NCBI GenBank assembly: GCA_963781775.1
Contig: CAWAHE010000028.1
Coordinates: 62,001-126,000, forward strand
Length of the DNA stretch: 64,000 bases
Direction: 5' to 3'
From: CAVSRC01 sp963781775
GTDB lineage: Bacteria > Pseudomonadota > Alphaproteobacteria > Rhizobiales > Kaistiaceae
Both the position numbers and the translations under genes were made by a program. Numbering within the stretch: position 1 is the first letter of the stretch; each line of letters opens with the position of its first letter. The notes beneath the pieces are model-generated. The model did no database searches. It was not told the DNA's origin and saw only the letters and a list, made by a program, of their open reading frames with translations. This document shows positions 33,471-42,552 of this stretch, one piece after another.

Positions 33471-34869
33471 ATGCCGCCAGATCGCGTTGCGACGGCCCTT
33501 TCCCGCTTCGGTCTTGGCCCCCGTCCGGGTGCCGCCGCCCCAGAGGTCGCGGCCGATCCTCGCGAACCGCTGCTTGCTGAACTCGAGCCCAAGCGCGCCC
33601 TTCTCGACGGCCCGGACCTTCCGACGACCGCCGAGGCGCTGACCGCGCTTCGCGACCTGCAAATGGCGCGCAAGCAGGCCCGCGAGCAGCCACCCCAAAA
33701 GGTGAGCACCCGGGCCGGTCCGCCGATGGAGCAGAACCCATCGGCGGACCCTGCGGGCGGCATGAACGCGCCCGCCAGGATCTACCTCGCCGAATTCGCC
33801 GCCCGCCTCGACCGTATCGCCTCCGCCGAGATCGGCTATGTCGAACGCCTGGTGGCTTTCTGGGCGAACCACTTCACCGTATCGGCCGCCACCGGGCAGA
33901 CCGAGCGCATTCTCGTCGGGGCCTATGAACGCGAGGCGATCCGCCCGCACGTGCTTGGCACGTTCCCGGACATGCTCTTCGCGGCAACCCGCCACGCCGC
34001 GATGCTCACCTATCTCAACAACGCCGTCTCGGTCGGCCCCAACTCGCGCGCCGGACGCCGTTCGTCGCGCGGCCTCAACGAGAACCACGCCCGCGAGATC
34101 ATGGAACTGCACACCATCGGCGTCGATGGCGGCTACACCCAGGCCGACGTCACCGCGCTCGCCAATGTGCTCACCGGCTGGAGCATTTCGCGCGGCGACA
34201 AGGACGGCCTGCCGCTCGGTGCATTCATGTTCCGCGCGGCGGCGCACGAGCCCGGCCCGCAAACGATCATGGGCAAGGTCTACGACCAGCCTGGCGAGGC
34301 ACAAGGCCGCGCCGTGATCGCCGATCTCGCGGCCAGCCCGGCGACGGCGCGCCACATCGCCACCAAACTGGCGCGCAGCTTCGTCGCCGACGATCCGCCG
34401 CCCGCGCTGGTCGAGCGGCTTGCCGCCGACTTCCGCACCACCGGCGGCAATCTTCTCAGCCTGTCGCGCACGCTGGTCGAGTCCGACGAAGCCTGGACGG
34501 GACCCGGCAAGTTCAAGACGCCGCAGCAATTCCTGTGGTCGTCATTGCGCGCCCTCGATCTGCGCCCGCGGCCGCGACAGGCGCTGAGTGCGCTGCGCAC
34601 GCTCGGCCAATTGCCGTGGAATCCCCCCTCGCCCGCCGGCTACGACGACACCGGGCCCGACCTGGCTCGCCCCCGACGCGATGACCAATCGTGTCGACGC
34701 CGCCGAACTGATGGCCGACCAGGCCGCCAGCGATCTCCATCCGACAGAACTCGTCAATGAGGTTCTCGCCGACGCTTCGCCGGACACGCGACAGGCCGTG
34801 ACGCGCGCGGAATCCCGTCGGCAGGCGCTGACGCTGCTGCTGATGAGCCCCGAATTCCAGAGGACGTGA
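33471..34869 (+). pseudogene. DUF1800 protein gene, frameshifted near its 3' end
   Basis: The first frame encodes about 397 residues of DUF1800 (RIYLAEFAARLDR, FWANHFTVSA, NENHAREIMELHTIGVDGG, WSSLRALDL) then loses homology after WNPPSPAGYDDTG and would stop at 34760. The family's end (TWLAPDAMTNRVDAAELMA ... ALTLLLMSPEFQRT) continues in the +1 frame to a stop at 34867-34869. Removing one C from the CCC at 34656-34658 restores one open frame of about 465 codons. DUF1800 and DUF1501 genes normally form a two-gene operon, as here. This is either a true recent mutation or a base-calling error. Confidence 0.85.
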
Positions 34870-34874
34870 CGCCG

Positions 34875-36110
34875 ATGAACCCGATCAACGAAGCCCTGCT
34901 GTGCCCGAGCCGGCGCGTCTTCCTCGCCTCGGCCGGCGCATTCGTCGCCTGGGCCAACATGCCGAGGATCGCGTCCGCGGCCGGCGCGCGCGATCCGCGC
35001 CTCGTCGCCATCATCCTGCGCGGCGCCATGGACGGCCTGGCGGTCGTGCCGCCGGTCGGCGATGCCGATTACCCGGCGCTGCGCGGCGACCTCGCCATCG
35101 GCACCGCCGGACTGGAACCGACGCTGCCGCTCGACGGCTTTTTCGCCCTCAACCAGGCGATGCCAAGGTTCCATGACTTCTATGCCCGCGGCGAGGCGCT
35201 GGTGATCCACGCCGCCGCGACGCCCTATCGCGAGCGTTCGCATTTCGACGGGCAGGATGTGCTCGAAAGCGGCATGACCGGACCGCGCGCCGCCACAAGC
35301 GGCTGGCTGAACCGTGTCGCGCAGGTTCTCCCCGCCGGCGACCGCGTACGGCCGGCAAACGGGCTCGCGGCCAGCGCCACCGTGCCGCTGGTGCTGCGCG
35401 GCCCGGCGCCGATCCTCACCTGGACGCCGCCCGGCTTCCGCCCCGCCGGCTCGGACACGCTCCAGCGCCTCATGGACCTCTATGCCGAGAACGATCCGCA
35501 GCTGGCGCGCGTGCTCGCCGAAGGCGTCGGCGTCGACAAGCTCGCCGCCGGCGACAGCATGGCCGCGCCGCAATCGGCGAAAGGCAACGGCGTGGCGGCA
35601 TCGTTCGTGGCGCTCGCCGAAGGCGCCGGTCGTCTGCTCGCCGACGATGCGGGGCCGCGGCTGGCGGCGATCAGCTACGACGGCTGGGACACCCACGCAC
35701 GCGAAGGCGCCGGCGAAGGCCGTCTCGCCAACCTGCTCGGCGCGCTCGACGGCGCGCTGGCGGCGCTGAAGGACGCCATGCAGCCGGTCTGGAAGGATAC
35801 CGCCGTGGTGCTGATGACCGAGTTCGGTCGCACGGCGCATATCAACGGCACCGACGGCACGGACCACGGCACCGCAACGGCCGCGCTCTTGCTCGGCGGC
35901 GCGGTGCGTGGCGGGCGTGTCGTCAGCGACTGGCCGGGCCTCAAGCCGGCGCAGCTCTACCAGCAGCGCGATCTCGCCCCCACGACCGATCTCCGCGCCG
36001 TGCTGAAGGGCGTGCTGCGCGACCACCTCGGCGTATCCGAGCAGGCGCTCGCGACGACGGTGTTCCCCGACAGCATCGGCGTGAAGCCGCTGGACGGGCT
36101 GATCGCCTGA
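34875..36110 (+). CDS. DUF1501 family protein (sulfatase-like fold)
   Basis: 411 residues with a twin-arginine-like N-terminus (CPSRRVFLASAGAFVAWANM) suggesting export, followed by the DUF1501 core: VAIILRGAMDGLAVVPP, RSHFDGQDVLESG, AISYDGWDTHA and VVLMTEFGRTAHINGTDGTDHG, a metal-site pattern shared with the alkaline phosphatase superfamily. The role is unknown. It overlaps or abuts the DUF1800 gene; ATG 34875 has AGAGGA ten bases upstream, while GTG 34866 overlaps the DUF1800 stop. Confidence 0.88.
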   Translation: MNPINEALLCPSRRVFLASAGAFVAWANMPRIASAAGARDPRLVAIILRGAMDGLAVVPPVGDADYPALRGDLAIGTAGLEPTLPLDGFFALNQAMPRFHDFYARGEALVIHAAATPYRERSHFDGQDVLESGMTGPRAATSGWLNRVAQVLPAGDRVRPANGLAASATVPLVLRGPAPILTWTPPGFRPAGSDTLQRLMDLYAENDPQLARVLAEGVGVDKLAAGDSMAAPQSAKGNGVAASFVALAEGAGRLLADDAGPRLAAISYDGWDTHAREGAGEGRLANLLGALDGALAALKDAMQPVWKDTAVVLMTEFGRTAHINGTDGTDHGTATAALLLGGAVRGGRVVSDWPGLKPAQLYQQRDLAPTTDLRAVLKGVLRDHLGVSEQALATTVFPDSIGVKPLDGLIA

Positions 36111-36121
36111 GCGGCCTTCGC

Positions 36122-36679
36122 TTACTCGGTGACCGTGAGCACGGCCTGCATGCCGGCTCCATAGTGGCCGGGCACATTGCAGATCAGGAGATACGTCCCA
36201 GCGGCCAAATTGAGGCTGAGGGACTTCGATCCGTTCGGCTGCAACTCGTTGGTCTCGCCGAGCGACTTGACCTGATCTTCGATGACCTGCTGCTTCTGGT
36301 AGTCATAGGGCAGCGCGGCATCGGCATTATCGACCGCAATGACCAGCATCTCGTGCACGAGGCTGCGCGACCAGTTTGTGACCTCGAAGGTCACTTCACC
36401 GGCTTTCACCGACGATTTGTCGGTGCGCACCGACATCATGCCCGGGCCCATCATGCCGCCGAAGCCCTGACCGAAGCTCTGGCCCATCATGCCCTGGCCA
36501 AATCCGCCACGGCCCATCATGCCGAAACCGCCGGCGCCCTGCCCCATCATGCCCTGACCGGCCGCCGTCATGTCGAAGAGCGCCACCGTCACCGTGGACG
36601 GGCTCGCAGCCGCGGCGACGGTCGCGGCGCCGAGAACCGCGAACGTGGCGAGCGCGGCAGCCCGAATGAGATTGTTCAT
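36122..36679 (-). CDS. Secreted cupredoxin with methionine-rich insert
   Basis: 185 residues: signal peptide (to about residue 25), a Gly/Met-rich segment (residues 41-82) with five MM pairs in GQGMMG-like repeats, then a cupredoxin domain with type 1 copper ligands H109, C167, H172 and M177 (LVHEM ... LICNVPGHYGAGM). The fold suggests periplasmic electron transfer or copper binding; the Met-rich insert could load Cu(I), as in CopA/CueO-type proteins. That role is inferred. The stop lies 11 bases from the convergent DUF1501 stop. Confidence 0.88.
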   Translation of the reverse strand: MNNLIRAAALATFAVLGAATVAAAASPSTVTVALFDMTAAGQGMMGQGAGGFGMMGRGGFGQGMMGQSFGQGFGGMMGPGMMSVRTDKSSVKAGEVTFEVTNWSRSLVHEMLVIAVDNADAALPYDYQKQQVIEDQVKSLGETNELQPNGSKSLSLNLAAGTYLLICNVPGHYGAGMQAVLTVTE

Positions 36680-36890
36680 CTGATTTTGTCCCTTAGGACG
36701 AAGTCGCCCAATCCACGCTGGGCCGACCCGGCCGCCGCCACACTGATCTGGATCAACACGACAAGTTGGCGTGGGCGTGATCGCTGCGCCGCGGCGCCTC
36801 CACATCACTGTCGGGCCGGAGATGGCGGTATGTCATTGATGCACCGCCGCAAATAGCCGACACTTCCGCCAGGTTCGAGCGGAGGTGAGG

Positions 36891-37898
36891 ATGAGCGACG
36901 CGAGCGCGCAACCGGCAGGCACGAACGACGAGGACGGACTCGCTTTCGCGTGCGGGCTCGACGGCAAGGGCGGCGGCCGCGCGCTCGACTGGGCTGGCGT
37001 CGAGGCCTGGTCGCCCGCGGACGGACCTCTCTGGGTTCATCTCGACCGCGCATCGCCACGAACGGCACGGTGGATCGGCGAACGCGACTACATTCCCGAG
37101 ATCGCGCTCAAGGCACTTCTGGCGGAAGAAACACGGCCGCGCGTCTTTTCCGTCGAGACCGGGATTGTCGCGATCCTGCGGGGCATCAATCTCAATGCCG
37201 GCGCCGACACCGACGATATGGTGGCGCTACGCATCTGGGTCGATGGCGACCGCGTGATCACGGTCCGCCAGCGCCGGCTGATGACCCCGCGGGATATCCT
37301 GTCTGAACTGGTTGACCATCGCACCGGGCCGAAAAGCGCGCCGGAACTTTTCGTCCGTCTCGCCGAGCGGCTGACCGAACGGATGAACTCGGTCATCGTG
37401 GCGCTGGACGAGAACCTCGACGAGATCGAGGAGGGACTTGAGGACGGCGATCTCGGCGCGCGCCGGCGCGATCTTTCCGAGCTTCGCCAGACCTGCGTTC
37501 GCCTGCGACGCTACATCGGACCGCAACGCGAAGCCCTGGCCTGGCTGCAGACGGAGCATCGCGGTTGGCTGACCAACGAGCTCAAGATCTCACTGCGCGA
37601 ATCCGCCGACCGGCTGCAGCGCTATATTGAGGATCTCGACTCGGCGCGCGAGCGCGCCATGGTCATCCGCGACGAGATCGCCAATCGCCTGTCAGAATCG
37701 ATGAACCGGACCATGTATGCGCTTTCTATGGTGGCCGGCGTTTTCCTGCCCCTTGGTTTCCTCACCGGCCTTCTCGGCATCAATGTCGGCGGCATGCCGG
37801 GCGTCGACAGCGGCAGCGCCTTCTGGATCACCTGCGCCCTGCTGGTCCTCCTCGGCATCGGAGAGGTCGCCCTTTTCCGGCGGATGAAGTGGCTTTGA
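36891..37898 (+). CDS. zntB: Zinc transporter ZntB (CorA superfamily)
   Basis: 335 residues: a large cytoplasmic domain, then two C-terminal helices joined by the loop motif GINVGGMPG, the ZntB version of the CorA GMN signature (MSMVAGVFLPLGFLTGLLG precedes it). ZntB is a homopentamer that moves zinc across the inner membrane, reported as proton-coupled uptake and earlier as efflux. ATG 36891 follows GGAGGTGAGG. Its 3' end overlaps the downstream mechanosensitive-channel gene, indicating an operon. Confidence 0.92.
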   Translation: MSDASAQPAGTNDEDGLAFACGLDGKGGGRALDWAGVEAWSPADGPLWVHLDRASPRTARWIGERDYIPEIALKALLAEETRPRVFSVETGIVAILRGINLNAGADTDDMVALRIWVDGDRVITVRQRRLMTPRDILSELVDHRTGPKSAPELFVRLAERLTERMNSVIVALDENLDEIEEGLEDGDLGARRRDLSELRQTCVRLRRYIGPQREALAWLQTEHRGWLTNELKISLRESADRLQRYIEDLDSARERAMVIRDEIANRLSESMNRTMYALSMVAGVFLPLGFLTGLLGINVGGMPGVDSGSAFWITCALLVLLGIGEVALFRRMKWL

Positions 37899-39319
37899 AC
37901 ATCCAGGTGGCCGGAACGGCCCTCGCCCAGACCAGCACTGTGACGGAGGCCCCGGCCCAGCCTCCGCCGGAGACGACATTCGGCGACCTGCCGACGCCGG
38001 TAACGGAGGTGATCGACTATCTCACCAACCTCCTCGACCGGATGGCCAGCCAACTCTTCTCGGCGAGTGCCGCGATTCAGGTCGCCACCATTCTCGTCGC
38101 GGCGGTGATCGCCTGGGCTCTGTCACGGCCGGCCCATGCCGCGGTCAGCCGGGCATGGCCGGACCGGTTGGTCAGCCAGGAGACGCGCGGCTTCCGGGTT
38201 TTGCACAATCTGGTCTTCCCGGCCCTGTGGGCGCTGATCCTGTGGATCGGCGTCATCGCTCTGAGGCGGATGGAACTTGGCAACGACGGCGTGCGCATCG
38301 TTGGCAACCTGATCGCCGCATGGCTTGTCATCAGCATCTTCTCGGCATTCGTCTCGGACCCATTCTGGTCGAAGTCCTTCGCGGTCGTCGCCTGGGCCGT
38401 GGCAGCCCTGAACATCCTCACCCTGCTCGGCCCGACGATCGACCTGCTCGACCGCGCCGCGATCACCTTCGGCACCACGCGCCTGTCGCTTTACACGGTC
38501 CTCAAGGGCCTGATGCTGGTCGCCATCCTGCTGTGGCTCGCTTCCGTCGTCGCCACGGCCATCAATGTCCGTATCCAGCGGACCTCCCGGCTGACGCCCT
38601 CGGTCCGCGGCCTGATCGGTCAGGGCGTGAGGCTCGGGCTGCTGTTCCTGGCCGTCGCCATCGCACTCAACGCCATCGGCGTCGACCTGACGGCACTCGC
38701 CGTGTTTTCGGGCGCGATCGGCATCGGCATCGGCTTCGGCCTTCAGTCGATCTTTTCCAACCTGGTCGCCGGCATCATCATGCTGTTCGAGCGCAGCGTG
38801 AAGGTCGGCGATTTCGTGGAGATCGAAGGGGGAATTACCGGCGAGGTGCGCGAGATCAACATCCGCAGCACCCTCATCACCACCAACGACAACATCGATA
38901 TCTCGGTCCCCAACTCCGAATTCGTCAACAACCGCGTAACCAACTGGACACTGCGCGACGCCCTCCGCCGAGTGCGCATTCCCTTCGGCGTCGCTTACGG
39001 CACCGACAAGGAACTGGTGCGCAAGGCGGGCCTCGAGGCGGCGGCGGACTCCCCGCATACGCTGCACGGGCTCGCCGGCCGCGATCCGCAGGTGTGGCTG
39101 GTCGGGTTCGGCGACAGCAGCCTGGATTTCGAGCTGGTCGTCTGGCTGACCGCCGAGGCGGTGAAACGACCGGCCAAAGTGCATGCGGACTACAATTGGG
39201 CGATTGAAACGGCGCTCAAGAAATACGGCATCGAGATCCCGTTTCCGCAACGCGACCTGCACATCCGCTCGGGCAAGCTGCCTGTGTTGCTCGACGGCAA
39301 GCAAAGCGACGCGAAGTAA
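37889..39319 (+). CDS. MscS-family mechanosensitive channel
   Basis: 476 residues: a signal-like N-terminus, about six membrane segments, then the MscS pore and beta domain (FGLQSIFSNLVAGIIMLFE, SVKVGDFVEIEGGITGEV, INIRSTLITTNDNIDISVPN, WTLRDALRRV) and the C-terminal alpha/beta vestibule (FGDSSLDFELVVWL). It releases solutes under hypo-osmotic stress. GTG 37889 overlaps the zntB stop; TTG 37895 is an alternative. The extra N-terminal helices are typical of larger MscS/MscM-like proteins. Confidence 0.92.
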   Translation: MALNIQVAGTALAQTSTVTEAPAQPPPETTFGDLPTPVTEVIDYLTNLLDRMASQLFSASAAIQVATILVAAVIAWALSRPAHAAVSRAWPDRLVSQETRGFRVLHNLVFPALWALILWIGVIALRRMELGNDGVRIVGNLIAAWLVISIFSAFVSDPFWSKSFAVVAWAVAALNILTLLGPTIDLLDRAAITFGTTRLSLYTVLKGLMLVAILLWLASVVATAINVRIQRTSRLTPSVRGLIGQGVRLGLLFLAVAIALNAIGVDLTALAVFSGAIGIGIGFGLQSIFSNLVAGIIMLFERSVKVGDFVEIEGGITGEVREINIRSTLITTNDNIDISVPNSEFVNNRVTNWTLRDALRRVRIPFGVAYGTDKELVRKAGLEAAADSPHTLHGLAGRDPQVWLVGFGDSSLDFELVVWLTAEAVKRPAKVHADYNWAIETALKKYGIEIPFPQRDLHIRSGKLPVLLDGKQSDAK

Positions 39320-39397
39320 CGCGAAAGTGGCTGCCGCGTCATTCGCCGCGCGGCGGCGCCTCCCCTATGTTGCGCCGGCAGCAGCAGGGAGCGCGAC

Positions 39398-40751
39398 ATG
39401 GCAAATCATACCTTATGACGTGGTGATCATCGGCGGCGGCAATGGCGGCATGGGGGTCACCGTGCCGACCCGCCACGCCGGGCTGAAGGTCGCCATGCTC
39501 GAACCGGCGCAGCTCGGCGGCACCTGCTCCAACCGCGGCTGCACGCCGAAGAAGGTGCTGGTCGCCGCCGCCCACGCCCTTGACGAGATCGCCCGCGCCG
39601 GCGCGCATCACATCAGCGTCGGGCCGGCAAAGCTCGACTGGGCGGCGCTGATCGACCGCGAGAAGCACCTCATCGCCCACATCCCCGGCTCGCTGGCTTC
39701 GGCGATGGAACGCCGCGGCGTCCACCTGGTGCGCGCCCACGGCCACTTCGTCACGCCCAACGCGGTCAAGGCCGGCGGCCACATCTACGAGGCCGAGCAT
39801 ATCGTCATCGCCACCGGCTCGAAGCCGCGGCCGCTCTCCTTCCCCGGCGCGGAGCTGATGATCACCTCGGACGACGTGCTCAGCGACCGCCAGCAGCCGC
39901 GCGACGTGGTCTTCGTCGGCGGCGGCGTGATCGCCTTCGAGTTCAGCCACGTCTATGCTCGCGCCGGCACCAAGGTGACCATGCTCCAGGCCGGCGGGCG
40001 CTTCCTCAACCGCCATGACGCCGACGCGGTGGCGCGCATCCTCGAGGAGACCCGGCGCCTCGGCATCGACGCGCGCGCCGGCATCGACGTCAAGCGCATC
40101 GAGCCGGCCGGCGATCGCCTGCGCGTGGTCTACGAGGAAGACGGCATCGAGCGGACGGTCGAGGCCGACCGGGTCGTCAATGGAGCCGGCCGCATCGCCA
40201 ACACCGACGGGCTCGACCTGGAGTCAGGGCAAGTGGCCATCGACCACGGCCGCCTGTCGCACGACGACTACCTGCGTTCGACCTCGAACAAGGCGGTGTG
40301 GATCGTCGGCGACGCCGTGCCCGACACGGCGCAGCTCTCGCCGCTCGCCACCTACGAGGGGCGCATGGTCGGCCAGAACATCGCTGACGGCGCCAAGCAC
40401 AAGCCGGACTACGCGGCGATCCCCGCCTGCCTCTACACCATCCCCACCGTCGCCAGCGTCGGTCTCACCGAGGAGGACGCACGCGACCGCGGCCTCGATA
40501 TCCATGTCAACGTCAGCGATATGCGCGAGTGGCTCTCCGGACGCACCTTCAACGAGCCGGTCGCCTGGGCCAAGGTGATCAGCGAGCGCGCCAGCGGACG
40601 CATTGTCGGCGCCCACCTCGTCGGCCACGGCGGCGAGGAGCTGATCCACATCTTCGCCCTTGCCATGAAGCACGGCATCACCACCGCCGACTTCGGCGAC
40701 ATGGTCTACGCCTTCCCGACGTTCGCCGCCGACCTGCGCCACATGGTGTGA
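39398..40751 (+). CDS. FAD-dependent pyridine nucleotide-disulfide oxidoreductase, apparent start-proximal frameshift
   Basis: About 450 residues of the dihydrolipoamide dehydrogenase/mercuric reductase fold: FAD motif YDVVIIGGGNGGMGV, redox pair C-SNRG-C in LGGTCSNRGCTPKKV, NAD(P) motif DVVFVGGGVIAFEFSH, second FAD motif VWIVGDAV and a dimerisation domain ending with HGGEELIHIFALAMKHG. ATG 39398 has CAGGGA seven bases upstream but reads into a TGA after six codons. Dropping one A from AAA at 39403-39405 gives MAIIPYDVVIIGGG in frame. Otherwise translation would need GTG 39420. The substrate is not clear; the usual partner subunits are absent. Confidence 0.85.
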
Positions 40752-40770
40752 GGCGGTCCGGCTTCTCCGC

Positions 40771-41028
40771 TCAGGAGCGCAGTTTGGTCAGCACGTGGTC
40801 GGCCGCGGCCTGCGCCCAGTCGTCGCCGCCATCGACTTCGTCGAGCAGGGCGGCGAGCCGGCTGGCGGCCGCAAACTCGCCGAAACGGCCAAGAACGAAG
40901 GCGGCGTAGAAGCCTGGCCACAGCTCGTCACGGACGCCCTTGAGCGCCACCCGCTCAAAATCGTGATGGGCGGCGCCGGCGGCGTTGAGCGCCTCGGCAA
41001 GCGCGGATCGGGTCGGCAAATCGGCCAT
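40771..41028 (-). CDS. Small hypothetical helical protein (85 aa)
   Basis: 85 residues, MADLPTRSALAEALNAAGAA..., largely alpha-helical, acidic toward the C-terminus (LLDEVDGGDDWAQAAADHV). No family recognised. GGGGGC lies upstream of ATG 41028, with TTG 41049 in frame as a weaker option. It converges with the FAD oxidoreductase gene, 19 bases between stops. Confidence 0.65.
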   Translation of the reverse strand: MADLPTRSALAEALNAAGAAHHDFERVALKGVRDELWPGFYAAFVLGRFGEFAAASRLAALLDEVDGGDDWAQAAADHVLTKLRS

Positions 41029-41225
41029 GGTCGGAGCCCCCTTCGACAAGCGGCACGACGATAGCGCAAGGCGGCAAGGCGGTCCGTCGAAAAATATGGG
41101 AGGCGATCAGAGATCGGCGGCGTCCGCGCGGACACACACGCCCGCAACGACTGCATGCATCGCAACACTCACGCGACGCCGCATGCACAGTCGACGTTCA
41201 ACGCGCGATGTCGCGAACCGAAACG

Positions 41226-41255
41226 AAAAAGGGGCACCATGCGGCGCCCCTTTTT
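41226..41255 (-). terminator. Perfect bidirectional-type terminator hairpin
   Basis: Arms AAAAAGGGGC and GCCCCTTTTT with a ten-base loop. A T-run follows the stem on either strand. It lies 94 bases after the stop of the Lys/Ala peptide gene, which is the likeliest user. Confidence 0.8.
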
Positions 41256-41348
41256 ACTGGAGCCTTCCGGCCGCCGTGCACCACGTGAGTGATTACGACG
41301 GCGAGCCGGACGCTCATGGCGTCGCCGGACGAACCGGCGACACGCAAA

Positions 41349-41429
41349 CTACTTCTTCTTCGCGACCTTCTTTTTCGCGACTTTCTTTTTCGCAGGCTTC
41401 TTAGCCTTCTTCGCTGCTTTCTTAGCCAA
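41349..41429 (-). CDS. 26-residue Lys/Ala-rich peptide gene
   Basis: TTG start with GGAGAGGAG seven bases upstream, encoding MAKKAAKKAKKPAKKKV then AKKKVAKKK. Repeats of (A/V)-K-K(-K) resemble histone H1 tails; similar tiny proteins occur in Bradyrhizobium relatives. Nucleoid binding is a guess from charge alone. It stands by itself with a strong terminator downstream and the gene-free 1.1-kb region upstream. The ribosome site makes expression plausible. Confidence 0.65.
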   Translation of the reverse strand: MAKKAAKKAKKPAKKKVAKKKVAKKK

Positions 41430-42481
41430 TGGATTTCTCCTCTCCATGCTGAGCCCCGAATCGGCTCACAATGCATTGTAGTGCAAGTTACGAGTTAACA
41501 ACGCGCTAATTCTCATAGCTCCGAAAATCACGCGAGCATCATTCGCACATCCACTGCATCGCGATCGAGTGCATCGACCCGCGTCTACGTCGCGTTGCTT
41601 GGTCAAGATATTTGTTCGACCGGCATCCTTCCCGCGAGCGATCGTCGCTTCATCGATCGCCGCTGAATCGTCGCCGCACATTTCATCGGCTATGCGCGCG
41701 CAGCCACCGTGAGCGGCAAGACAGCGATGATTGTCGAGTCGGTTACTGCGATGCACGACAGTAAAAACAAGGATGCGGAAAACACGCGACGGCACTTTTG
41801 CCAAGCGGCGCGTGACGACTGATTCGAATGGCGGCGGACGGCGCGAATTTCGCGGCCGGACCAGCCGTGTCCCGGCACTCGCGCGTCCTGAGACACCGAT
41901 AATTTCGTCGATGAATCAAATAGTTCCGGGACGATACTGGCGCCGGGCCGGCCGCAGGGAACGCTGCGTGCGATCGCCACGAAGAGCGCCCGCCGTCTGT
42001 AAGGTCAGCCACGCTGACTGCCGACATCGGCGCGACCGGAACCGCGCGGGACGCGCGATTCCGCGACAGCGGTACGACGATTTTTCGACGACGATCGACG
42101 GCGCCGTCGGATCGCGCCAGCGTCGTCATCGCATCGCGTTCATACCGTCGCTTGAAGCGACATGCGCGCGACCGACCGCAGAGTCACTCCTCTTCGCGAC
42201 GCATCAGACGAAGCGCTCATGCGCGGCGTCGTGCTCACGTCAAAAGGCGCACGTCGTCGGCGATCGGAGCCCGCTTGATGCGCTCCGAGGGACCGAAAAA
42301 AAATTTGTTGACGAGGTGCGCGAAGGGCGGTCTCGGCCGTCGAAGCGATGTCAAATCTGTCACGCGACGGATTTTGCCGACCCGAAGTGGACCGGATTCA
42401 TCAGGCGAGTTGTCCGCGATTCACGTCTCGTGACGACCATGCTGGTGACGAAATCACATCGTCCTGCGATCGCATCGCGAC
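41430..42481 (+). other. About 1.05 kb without a recognisable gene, rich in CGA/TCG
   Basis: Both strands were read. Open frames are Arg/Ser-rich, lack known motifs and lack ribosome sites. The stretch is unusually rich in GCGATCG, CGACG and TCGCGA-like words and has an A-tract (42296-42303). It separates the Lys/Ala peptide gene from the SH3 protein gene. It may hold the peptide gene's promoter, decayed sequence or an untranslated RNA; none can be shown from sequence alone. Confidence 0.55.
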
Positions 42482-42509
42482 AAAAAAAGAGAGCCGCAAA
42501 TTGCGGCTC
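42482..42509 (-). terminator. Terminator of the SH3 protein gene
   Basis: Arms GAGCCGCAA and TTGCGGCTC with a minimal loop. On the minus strand the stem is followed by a run ending in seven T (42482-42488). It is 43 bases past the stop of the gene at 42553. Confidence 0.8.
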
Positions 42510-42552
42510 CTCTTCGATCGATGTGCGTGCGATCCGGACTTCGATGCGTCGA

